Assembly: GCA_037444845.1 (NCBI GenBank)
Contig: JBBILQ010000040.1
Coordinates: 1 to 24,188, forward strand
Source of the DNA: JARYMI01 sp037444845
GTDB lineage: Bacteria > Acidobacteriota > Aminicenantia > Aminicenantales > UBA8522
DNA: 24,188 nt
Direction of reading: 5' to 3'
A program made the position numbers and the translations under genes. Positions within the stretch are counted from its first letter, which is position 1. Each line of letters begins with the position of its first letter. The notes below the pieces were generated by a model, which had not been told where the DNA came from, did not search any database, and saw only the letters and a list, made by a program, of their open reading frames with translations. Positions 1 to 6,996 of this stretch are shown here, piece by piece.

Positions 1-927
1 ATGATCAGGGTCTCGCATCTCGCAAAATCCTTCAACGGCCTCAAAGCTGTCGATGATATCTCTCTTGAAGTTGAGAAAGGAGAAATTTTCGGGTTTCTCG
101 GTCCAAACGGCGCCGGGAAGACGACCACGATTTCCATGATTGCCGGGCTTCTCAAGCCCGACGCCGGCGAGATTTTTATCGATTCCCTAAAAGTGGAGTC
201 TGACCTTAAGAAAATAAAAAAAATCATGGGTGTTGTTCCCCAGGAGATGGCCTTTTATGAGGACCTTTCGGCCAAGGAAAACCTCTTTTTCTGGGGAAAG
301 CTTCAAGGCCTGAGGGGGAAAGTCCTGGAGGAGAGAATTGAGTATTACCTGGAAAAGACGGGCCTCCGTGGCCGGGAAAAAGAGCCGCTCAAAAAATATT
401 CAGGCGGCATGAAGCGAAGGATAAACCTGATCATCGGCCTCATCCACGAGCCCAAACTCCTCCTCCTGGACGAGCCGACAATCGGGATCGACGTCCAGAC
501 AAGGCTGAATATCTATGGGGTCATCAAGGAGGCCTCAGCCAGGGGAACAACTATCCTCTACACGACCCACAACCTTCAGGAGGCGGAAGACCTCTGCCAT
601 AGAATAGCGATCATGGACCAGGGGAAGATCCTGGCTCTGGGGACTCTTGGCGAGCTCATCAGAATCGTCGGAGAGAAGGATATCGCGCTTGTCAGCGGCC
701 GTTTCGGTGCCGACCAGGTCCGGAGTGTCCTCGGTTCTTTCCGGGAGGCCGCGATTCTGTCTCTCGAGGAAGGGAAGGTCATGCTCTCTCTTGAAGCCTC
801 CAAGAGCATGCCGCTTCTCCTTGAGGAATTCTTCAAAAAGAATATCCACGTCGAAGACGTCTCGATCAAGCAGCCAAACTTAGAGAGCGTCTTCCTCCGC
901 TTGACCGGAAAGGAGCTGCGGGAGTGA
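1..927 (+). CDS. ABC transporter ATP-binding protein (ABC-2 exporter type)
   Basis: This is the ATPase of an ABC-2 type exporter; it hydrolyses ATP at the inner face of the membrane to drive the two permeases that follow. Seen: Walker A GPNGAGKT at residues 34-41, signature YSGGM at 133-137, Walker B ending in D157-E158, and the H-loop histidine H190. A roughly 90-residue C-terminal extension follows the nucleotide-binding domain, as in the CcmA/YhbG-like drug and lipid exporter ATPases. At 308 aa the length is normal. The ATG is the first base of the window, and the protein opens like its relatives, so it is probably complete, but its promoter and Shine-Dalgarno site are outside the window. 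The stop overlaps the next start (GTGA). The substrate cannot be read from the sequence. Confidence 0.93.
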   Translation: MIRVSHLAKSFNGLKAVDDISLEVEKGEIFGFLGPNGAGKTTTISMIAGLLKPDAGEIFIDSLKVESDLKKIKKIMGVVPQEMAFYEDLSAKENLFFWGKLQGLRGKVLEERIEYYLEKTGLRGREKEPLKKYSGGMKRRINLIIGLIHEPKLLLLDEPTIGIDVQTRLNIYGVIKEASARGTTILYTTHNLQEAEDLCHRIAIMDQGKILALGTLGELIRIVGEKDIALVSGRFGADQVRSVLGSFREAAILSLEEGKVMLSLEASKSMPLLLEEFFKKNIHVEDVSIKQPNLESVFLRLTGKELRE

Positions 928-2177
928 GCGTGAAGCGGGTCTTTCTCCTCATCCGGAAGGACTTCCTCCGCAAGTGGCGGAATCCAGTCGTAATCGCGGG
1001 CTTCATGCTGATGCCGCTCCTTTTCACGTTCATCTTCGGGCTGTTTTTCGGAAAATCGGAGAAGAATATCCTGCCACGCATCTCTGTCCTGGCCGCCGAT
1101 AACGATAAAAGCCTGTTATCCCAGCTTTTTCTGACGTCGCTCAGCCAGGGTGATCTGAAAAAGCTCATCGACGTCAAAATCGTGGACGAGAAGCTGGGCC
1201 GAAGACAGATGGAAAAAGGAAAAGCCTCGGCCCTTCTCATCATGCCGGAGAAATTCGGCCAGAACATCTGGGACGGGAAGGCCACGGAGCTTCTCCTCCT
1301 CAAAAATCCCGCCGAACAGTTTCTCCCCCAGGTAGTCGAGGAAATAACGGACACGGCCACGCTTCTCTTCTCGGCGCTTTTTTCTGTTTTTGGAGAGGAG
1401 GTCGACCTTCTCAGGAGTTATCTGGAGAAAAGAGAATTTTCTGACCAGGATGTTTCCCAGCTATCGGTGAGAATCAGGCAGAGGATAGAAGGTATCTCCA
1501 AGTATGTTTTTCCGCCCGTCATTTCCCTGAAACAGGAAACAATCAAAACTGAAGAAGGAACACCGGCTCTTTCCATTCAGGCCTATATGCTCCCCGCCAT
1601 GGCTGTTTTTTTTCTGCTTTTTATTTGTAATGTCGTTTTCGAAGACGTTCTCAAGGAGAAGGAGGCTGGAACTCTGCTGAGGCTGAGCATCTCGCCGGTC
1701 GAAATCGTCGAATTCATCTGGGGCAAAATCCTGATCTCGATGGCCATCGGCATCCTCTGCACCCTCCTCCTGGTTGGTCTGGGGAGGGTCATTTTCGGGA
1801 TCGCCTGGGGAGAGTTCTCGACCGTGCTTCTCATCGTTCTCAGCCTAAACATCCTTTGTGCAGGGTTTATTTCCTTTTTCTACGCTTTTTTGAAGACAGA
1901 ACGGCAGGCGGGAACTGTGCTTTCATCGGTTTTTATCGTCATGGCTTTGCTTGGCGGGAGCATGATTCCCGTCAGCAATTTTCCACCAGTCCTCCAGAAT
2001 TTTTCCCGGCTGACGATCAATTATTGGGGGATCCAGGCTTTCCTGAAGTCGATCAGCGGCACGCGGTTTTGGGAAATGGGGGTGCATCTCGGGGGGATGG
2101 CGGCGGCTGGGATCGCGCTTTCCCTGATTGGCTCTTCATTCCTGAAAAGAAACCTGCAGCGAGGCATCTATAAATGA
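924..2177 (+). CDS. ABC-2 type permease, first of two
   Basis: This is a membrane subunit of the exporter (417 aa, ABC2_membrane_3-like). Seen: one hydrophobic segment near residues 22-42, then a long polar extracytoplasmic region to about residue 215, then about five more hydrophobic segments to the C-terminus. This is the YhhJ/YbhS-like topology. It starts with GTG at 924, inside a four-base GTGA overlap with the ATPase stop, so translation is probably coupled. It ends in an ATGA overlap with the second permease. The GTG is preferred because there is no room for another start without deep overlap. Two non-identical permeases suggest a heterodimeric channel (inference). Substrate is unknown; drugs, lipids or ions are all seen in this family. 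Confidence 0.9.
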   Translation: MSVKRVFLLIRKDFLRKWRNPVVIAGFMLMPLLFTFIFGLFFGKSEKNILPRISVLAADNDKSLLSQLFLTSLSQGDLKKLIDVKIVDEKLGRRQMEKGKASALLIMPEKFGQNIWDGKATELLLLKNPAEQFLPQVVEEITDTATLLFSALFSVFGEEVDLLRSYLEKREFSDQDVSQLSVRIRQRIEGISKYVFPPVISLKQETIKTEEGTPALSIQAYMLPAMAVFFLLFICNVVFEDVLKEKEAGTLLRLSISPVEIVEFIWGKILISMAIGILCTLLLVGLGRVIFGIAWGEFSTVLLIVLSLNILCAGFISFFYAFLKTERQAGTVLSSVFIVMALLGGSMIPVSNFPPVLQNFSRLTINYWGIQAFLKSISGTRFWEMGVHLGGMAAAGIALSLIGSSFLKRNLQRGIYK

Positions 2178-3304
2178 CTTTCTGGACGATCGCCCGGAAT
2201 GACTTGAAGATTGACGTCAAAGAGAGGCTGTTCTTTTTCTGGCTGATTTTATTCCCTCTTCTTTTTGCCTTTATTTTCGGCATGGCATTTCCGGCAGAAC
2301 GAGAAGGACTGCGCCAGGTCAGCCTCGGGGTCATGGACGGGGACCAGACTTTTCTCTCCAGGGCTCTCGTCGAAGAGCTCAAGGGCGAAAGATACGATGT
2401 TCGTTTGATCACAGGCAAGGAAGAAGAAACGGCGCGAACCCTTATCATCCCGGAGGGCTTTGCCCGGAATATCTTGAGCGGAAAAAAGGTTGAACTCATC
2501 CTCCGACAGAACGAAGAGAGCAACCAGGAGGCCTCTCAGGCAGCCCACTCCAACATCCTTAAAGCTATCATAAAGATTCTAACCAGGGTCATCTCCCTCC
2601 CCGCCGCCGAAGGGAAAGAGATAGAGCAGAAGTTCGGCGAGCTCCGACTCGAACGGTTGATCAGCCTCAGGTCAGAGCTGGCGGGCACGCTCGTCCGCAT
2701 CCCGGGAGGGTTCAACCGGATGATTCCGGCCTCGGCGGTGATGTTCATCCTCTTCATGGTCTTCATGTACGGCGGCATTTCGCTCCTCGTGGAACGGAGG
2801 GAGGGCATCTTAGAGAGGGTTTATCTGAGTCCCGCCTCCTACGGCTCGATCATCGGGGGCAAATGGCTGAGCCGGCTGCTTCTTGGGATGCTGCAGATGA
2901 CAGTGCTTTTTCTCGCGGGGAAAGTGCTTTTCAAAACGCAATGGGGCAGCTCGATCGTTGCTCTTTTCCTTGTCTCCTTGTTTTTCTGCGGCGCCGTGGC
3001 CGGGATGAGCATCCTGATGGGAAGCCTGATCCGGAAAGAGGAAGTGATGATCGTCTTCAACGTCCTCCTGGCCAACCTCATGGCGGCTCTGGGTGGATGC
3101 TGGGTGCCGCTGGAGTTATTTCCTCCGGGTCTGAAAACCGTCAGCTACGCCTTCCCCACGGGCTGGGCCATGGACGCCTTCAACAAATTGATTTTCTTCG
3201 GCTACAACCTGGAATCCGTCCTTCCCAACATCGCCGTCCTTTTTGCCTTTTCGCTCGTCTTTTTTGCGCTGGCGTCCAGATTTTTCAAGTTGAGAAAGAT
3301 TTAG
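2174..3304 (+). CDS. ABC-2 type permease, second of two
   Basis: This is the second membrane subunit (376 aa) with the same plan as its neighbour: an N-terminal hydrophobic segment around residues 16-37, a polar loop of about 150 residues, and a C-terminal block of about five hydrophobic segments. The ATG sits in an ATGA overlap with the stop of the first permease. A charged cytoplasmic stretch containing ERREG after the second hydrophobic segment is typical of ABC-2 permeases. It is the last gene of the operon; I see no convincing hairpin terminator behind it, and what follows is decayed sequence. The two permeases differ in most residues, which favours a heterodimer rather than a recent duplication. 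Confidence 0.9.
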   Translation: MTFWTIARNDLKIDVKERLFFFWLILFPLLFAFIFGMAFPAEREGLRQVSLGVMDGDQTFLSRALVEELKGERYDVRLITGKEEETARTLIIPEGFARNILSGKKVELILRQNEESNQEASQAAHSNILKAIIKILTRVISLPAAEGKEIEQKFGELRLERLISLRSELAGTLVRIPGGFNRMIPASAVMFILFMVFMYGGISLLVERREGILERVYLSPASYGSIIGGKWLSRLLLGMLQMTVLFLAGKVLFKTQWGSSIVALFLVSLFFCGAVAGMSILMGSLIRKEEVMIVFNVLLANLMAALGGCWVPLELFPPGLKTVSYAFPTGWAMDAFNKLIFFGYNLESVLPNIAVLFAFSLVFFALASRFFKLRKI

Positions 3305-3475
3305 GACGAACCGGCTGGCTTTGTTGGCTTGTTTGATGGGGAGTTCGAGTCGAGGGCACCGAATCGATCGGCGCAGTTCAAATCCAACGTATCATTGAAT
3401 TCTCGCGGACTCTCGGTGAGCACGCGGGGAATTTTTTCGGCTTTACGTTGTATTTAGGATTGGAGAGCAGGTTTT

Positions 3476-3694
3476 ATGAATCTTCCGTTGACGGGATATC
3501 GAGTTAAAGCTGAGAAGTCGGGCCATGAACCCGCCGTTCAGAGTCACGTCTTAACCACAACAAATGACTCGCTCTCCCTCGTGTTCAAACTTAAAGCCCG
3601 AACCGATCCTCTGAAAGAAAGAAAACAGACGGAAAAAGGCGTTCTGGGAGGAGGGGTCGGCGGCGTCAAGTATTTTTCACCGCTTTTCCCATGA
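3476..3694 (+). pseudogene. Relic of a carboxypeptidase regulatory-like domain
   Basis: A 72-codon frame. Its first half (GYRVKAEKSGHEP, then a T-rich turn, then LSLVFKLK) has the rhythm of a carboxypeptidase regulatory-like beta-sandwich, the module found at the N-terminus of TonB-dependent receptors and surface proteins in Acidobacteria-like genomes. No Shine-Dalgarno site precedes the ATG, a TAG lies in frame six codons upstream, and the second half (glycine- and lysine-rich) is not domain-like and runs towards the repeat. I read it as a fragment of a lost gene rather than an expressed small protein. The family call rests on pattern only. The stretch 3305-3475 before it holds nothing I can recognise. 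Confidence 0.35.
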
Positions 3695-3715
3695 GGCGCC
3701 TCCGCTCTTTTCCTT

Positions 3716-3945
3716 ATTTTCCCTTTTCGAACTGAGATTCTCAAGAAATCCGAAGCACGGAGGATGGGGATGCCGCGAAATGCGACCAAGTCCAGAAGAT
3801 GATGATCCCCGGAGACGATGAAGCCGGCGCGGCCCTCGACGGCTCCCTCCAGGACTCGATTGCTGGCATCGTCACCGACGCGCGTGCTCCATCTAAGACA
3901 GACGTTTGAATTTCTGGAATTTTGTGCATTATGTATGGCGTCCCC
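3716..3945 (-). repeat. Two-ended repeat, copy 1 (long form, 230 bp)
   Basis: Two conserved edge blocks, shared almost base for base with a second copy at 11445-11552, enclose a different interior. Read on the minus strand, block A (3945-3914) begins GGGGACGCCATAC and ends AATTCCAG; block B (3743-3716) begins TGAGAATCTCAG and ends GGGAAAAT. Block A differs from copy 2 at about three bases plus one indel in 32; block B differs at one base in 28. Block B contains the odd palindrome TGAGATTCTCA. The 170-bp interior encodes a PIN-domain relic. Block A overlaps the last codons and stop of the adaptor gene. No transposase is present, so if mobile it would be non-autonomous. I do not know a name for this family. 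Confidence 0.75.
3735..3906 (-). pseudogene. C-terminal relic of a PIN-domain (VapC-like) toxin
   Basis: On the minus strand an open frame reads GDDASNRVLEGAVEGRAGF, then IVSGDHHLLDL, then FRGIPILRASDFL. This matches the second half of PIN-domain toxins of the COG1569 type, whose hallmark is D-x-x-D-N-x-x-L-E-x-A, then S-G-D-x-H-L-L-x-L, then the closing R-G-I-x-I-x-x-x-x-x-F-L. These proteins are RNases of type II toxin-antitoxin systems. The N-terminal half with the first catalytic Asp is absent; upstream of GDD the frame degenerates, and no antitoxin gene is nearby. The last residues (LRISVRKGK) are encoded by repeat block B, so the frame runs out of the PIN domain into the repeat. Surely non-functional as a nuclease. 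Confidence 0.6.
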
Positions 3946-5689
3946 CGAATTTTTGGGGCCTTGTATCGTCCGGGGAAAAGGTAATCCTGCCCTTTATTTC
4001 TCCGCAGGTGAGCATGAGGGCGCCATAATATGGGTTTTCAATTTTCCGCTCAGTCGAGATCCAGAAGGCCCCCTGATTATTAAAAGCCATCGGGCAATAA
4101 ACCTTGTATAGGGGTTCACGTGAAGGGCCGAGCTTTTCATTGGTTTCAATCAGGAGGTTGCTCAGAGAGCTAACATCTATTCTCAACGATTCCAGGTCTT
4201 TAGCCTGACGGGCGCTTACGAGAACCTTGCTCAATTCAGACTGGAGCCTCATCCAGTCATCGTGAAAATGGCCTTCCAGCAATTTCATGTCCACTCCAGC
4301 CAGAGCCTCGATAATTCTGTCAAGAGAGGCTTTGCCTTTTTCAAAGTCAGACCTGACAAGTGCCTGAAGGAGCTGGAGGTAGGCGGACGTCACAGCATCA
4401 AGCTGCTGAACAAACCGGGCAGGAATTTTCTCGGGTCTTTTTTCAGGCCGGTTCATCATGCTGAACCTGCCGCTCAACTGGGCGGCAGCATCCACTGCAA
4501 AGACGCCATTAACGACGACTTCTTCACCCGGTTCCAGCCCTCCCTCTACGAAATAATGATCCCCGGCTCTCGGGCCAAGGGAAATTTCTCGCATTTCGAA
4601 GGCAGGCGTCTTGCTATCCGGCACTCTAACATAGACTACAGAGCGGATGCCTGTCCAGAGCAGGGAAGTCCGGGGAATGATCAGTGATTTTTCTTTTATG
4701 GGCAATCTGGCGCTCAGCGTTGCCCTGACAAACATTTCGGGCTTCAGCAACATGTTTTTATTTGAGGCCTGGACTCTGACTGCGGCTGTCCTTGTCCGTG
4801 GGTCTATCTGGGGATCGATGAAATAAACGGTGGAGCTGAATTCTCTGGCCGGCCATGGGGCCACGGTGAAAGTAACCTTATCTCCTAATTTTAGCCAGGC
4901 CAGGTCGCTTTCGTAAGCATCCAGGAGCACCCAGACAGAGCTTAAATCTGCAATTTCAAAGAGGACAGACCCGCGGCTAACGTAATCCCCGAGGGCTATC
5001 TTTCTGCTGAGCACAACTCCTCCTATATCTGCATGGATGTCAAACTCAGTCCCTACCTGACCGCTGCTTTCAATGGCTTCAATTTGATTTTCGGTTATTT
5101 TCCACAATCTCAGCTTTTCTCTTGCCGCATGATAGAGTGCTGGGTTGATATGTTTGGTTTTGGCAGCCTCCAGCAGTTCCTGCTGGGATGTCATCAATTC
5201 AGGAGAGTAAACCGTGGCCAGCTTTTGGCCCTTTGTAACATTCTGTCCCGTAAAGTCAACGAAAAGCTTTTCAATCCTGCCGGAGAAATTGGCCGTGATA
5301 ACAGCCAGTCTTTGCTCATCGACCGCAATTTTTCCAGTCATATGAATTTCGTGGTGCGGCTGGGCATAATCGATTTTAGTGGTTCGGACATCGGCCAGGG
5401 CCGCCGCTTCAGCCGACATGGTTAGAACAAAGGGCTCGGCTTTCTCCGAGTGTTCTTCATGAACCGTGACTGGTATTAAATCCATTCCGCAAATAGGGCA
5501 TTTGCCAGGTTCAGGCTGCCTTATCTGGGGATGCATGGCGCAGGTCCAGACCTGAGGGGAGGAGCCTGAAGCAAATTGAGTTGCTGGCGGCGCCCCAGAG
5601 CCCGTTCTTGAAATAAAGTAACCTGCCGCCAGCCCGATCAATAAAACGCCTGTTATCAGAACCCATTTTGTCTTGACATATGTTCTCAT
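3929..5689 (-). CDS. cusB: CusB-type RND periplasmic adaptor with metal-binding N-domain and DUF3347 tail
   Basis: This is the membrane-fusion subunit linking the RND pump to the outer-membrane channel, with metal-capture domains. Seen in order: an N-terminal membrane anchor (about residues 9-27); a heavy-metal-binding domain with C50, H53, C64, C67 and M69 (CPICGM motif); the HlyD/CusB lipoyl-barrel core (about 85-400); and a helical C-terminal domain of DUF3347 type containing VYCPMAF and LTCGE, a domain found with copper proteins. At 586 aa it is longer than E. coli CusB (about 407) because of the two extra domains. It starts 2 nt after the channel gene stop, with GGGAG seven bases before the ATG. 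Oddity: the last residues (GGRHT) and the stop are made by repeat copy 1, so the natural tail may have been replaced. Last gene of the operon. Confidence 0.9.
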   Translation of the reverse strand: MRTYVKTKWVLITGVLLIGLAAGYFISRTGSGAPPATQFASGSSPQVWTCAMHPQIRQPEPGKCPICGMDLIPVTVHEEHSEKAEPFVLTMSAEAAALADVRTTKIDYAQPHHEIHMTGKIAVDEQRLAVITANFSGRIEKLFVDFTGQNVTKGQKLATVYSPELMTSQQELLEAAKTKHINPALYHAAREKLRLWKITENQIEAIESSGQVGTEFDIHADIGGVVLSRKIALGDYVSRGSVLFEIADLSSVWVLLDAYESDLAWLKLGDKVTFTVAPWPAREFSSTVYFIDPQIDPRTRTAAVRVQASNKNMLLKPEMFVRATLSARLPIKEKSLIIPRTSLLWTGIRSVVYVRVPDSKTPAFEMREISLGPRAGDHYFVEGGLEPGEEVVVNGVFAVDAAAQLSGRFSMMNRPEKRPEKIPARFVQQLDAVTSAYLQLLQALVRSDFEKGKASLDRIIEALAGVDMKLLEGHFHDDWMRLQSELSKVLVSARQAKDLESLRIDVSSLSNLLIETNEKLGPSREPLYKVYCPMAFNNQGAFWISTERKIENPYYGALMLTCGEIKGRITFSPDDTRPQKFGGRHT

Positions 5690-5691
5690 GG

Positions 5692-6996
5692 TTAAACTCC
5701 CATTAATCTCTCCATCATGGCCACGGCAATATTCTGGTCTACCGTTGCCTCAAGCAGTTTCAGCTTGAAATCCAGCCATTTTTGTTGCATGCGAAGCACT
5801 TCTTCAAAGTCTTTGCCTGTGGCGATATAAGTGGCGGTCAAAATATTGAGCGCCTGCTGGGCCAGTTCTGATAATTCAGAGTAAAGCTTGATTCGTCTAT
5901 CGGCATCCTTTAAATCTTTGTGCGTATCTTCGTAGGTAACATAAAGCTCGTTGCGCCAATCCTGCTGCTGTTCCCCCACTCCCTTTCTCAGAATCCGGGC
6001 TTCATTTACAGCGGAGGTATATTTTTTTCTCCAGATCGGGATGCTCACCGAAATCATCGGCATGAGCATATTTTTTCCTGACATCTGGAGGCCCTCTTCG
6101 CCTGACCGTGCTTTGAAGATATCATATTGAAGGCCAAGACCTATCATCGGCAACCCCATCTTGCGGTTCATCTCTTCACGCGCCTGGAGAGCCTGTTCTT
6201 CCTGTCCCAGCATTTTCAGCGTGGGGTTCTCCTGGTCAATAGTTTCTGGAATCCGGGAAAGGGGCAGGGGAAGCTCGCTGCGCTCAAGATCCTGGGGGAG
6301 AGCAACGGGTTGATGGAGCTCGCGGTTAAGCAGTCGATTGAATGTTGCCGTCAGAGGAGTGTGGCTGTCCGTGAGAAGAGCGAGGCGGCTTTCAAGTTCT
6401 TTTAATTCCATATGAATCCGCAGGATGTCCACCATCCCTGCTCCAGCAGTCATCCTCATGGTTTCTTCCATTCTCTTCTCACTTTTCATCTGGCCAGTCT
6501 CACCGCTTTTAAATTTTGTCAGGGCAATTTCTTCCAGGCTGTGAAGAATTTCGATGTTTTCCCTGGTAATGGAGATTTCCTGTTCGAGCAAATAGAGTTC
6601 ATGCCAGGTTTTTTTCACTTCAAAAAGCAGCCTGCTCCGGGCTTCCCGGTAAGCTTCATATTTTGACTTGGCCATAAACTCAGCTTCATTTCTGGCAGCG
6701 CCGAGCGTCCCGAACCAGGGGAACATCTGCATCAACTGCACACTCGCTACCTGGTCACCCATGTAGCGTTCCATCGGCTTAACAAATAATCCTGATGAAA
6801 GTTGGGGGTTGGGCAAAGCGCTTGCCTGAGGGAGCTTTTCCAGGTCAGCAAGATATTCCCTGTATATTGATTGCAAACCTGGATTGTTTTCGGAAGCGAT
6901 GCGCAGATAATCGTTTAGAGTCTGGCTATTCACATTCTGTAGGGATATCAGGATGAACGACAACAAGAAACCGGTTGATATTTTTCTTTTTCTCAT
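5692..6996 (-). CDS. cusC: Outer-membrane efflux channel (TolC/CusC family)
   Basis: This is the outer-membrane exit duct of the tripartite pump (434 aa). Seen: signal peptide MRKRKISTGFLLSFILISLQ, then two long helical repeats typical of the OEP family, with an LNDYLRIASENNPGL opening and a FPWFGTLGAARNEAE helix. The frame is open upstream to 7212, but I place the start at 6996. There the ATG overlaps the pump's stop (ATGA), the signal peptide begins, and the upstream part would lie inside the pump gene. There is no lipobox cysteine at the end of the signal peptide, so unlike E. coli CusC it should not be lipidated. Sequence style resembles Bacteroidetes CusC homologues, which could mean transfer of the operon (inference). 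Confidence 0.9.
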   Translation of the reverse strand: MRKRKISTGFLLSFILISLQNVNSQTLNDYLRIASENNPGLQSIYREYLADLEKLPQASALPNPQLSSGLFVKPMERYMGDQVASVQLMQMFPWFGTLGAARNEAEFMAKSKYEAYREARSRLLFEVKKTWHELYLLEQEISITRENIEILHSLEEIALTKFKSGETGQMKSEKRMEETMRMTAGAGMVDILRIHMELKELESRLALLTDSHTPLTATFNRLLNRELHQPVALPQDLERSELPLPLSRIPETIDQENPTLKMLGQEEQALQAREEMNRKMGLPMIGLGLQYDIFKARSGEEGLQMSGKNMLMPMISVSIPIWRKKYTSAVNEARILRKGVGEQQQDWRNELYVTYEDTHKDLKDADRRIKLYSELSELAQQALNILTATYIATGKDFEEVLRMQQKWLDFKLKLLEATVDQNIAVAMMERLMGV

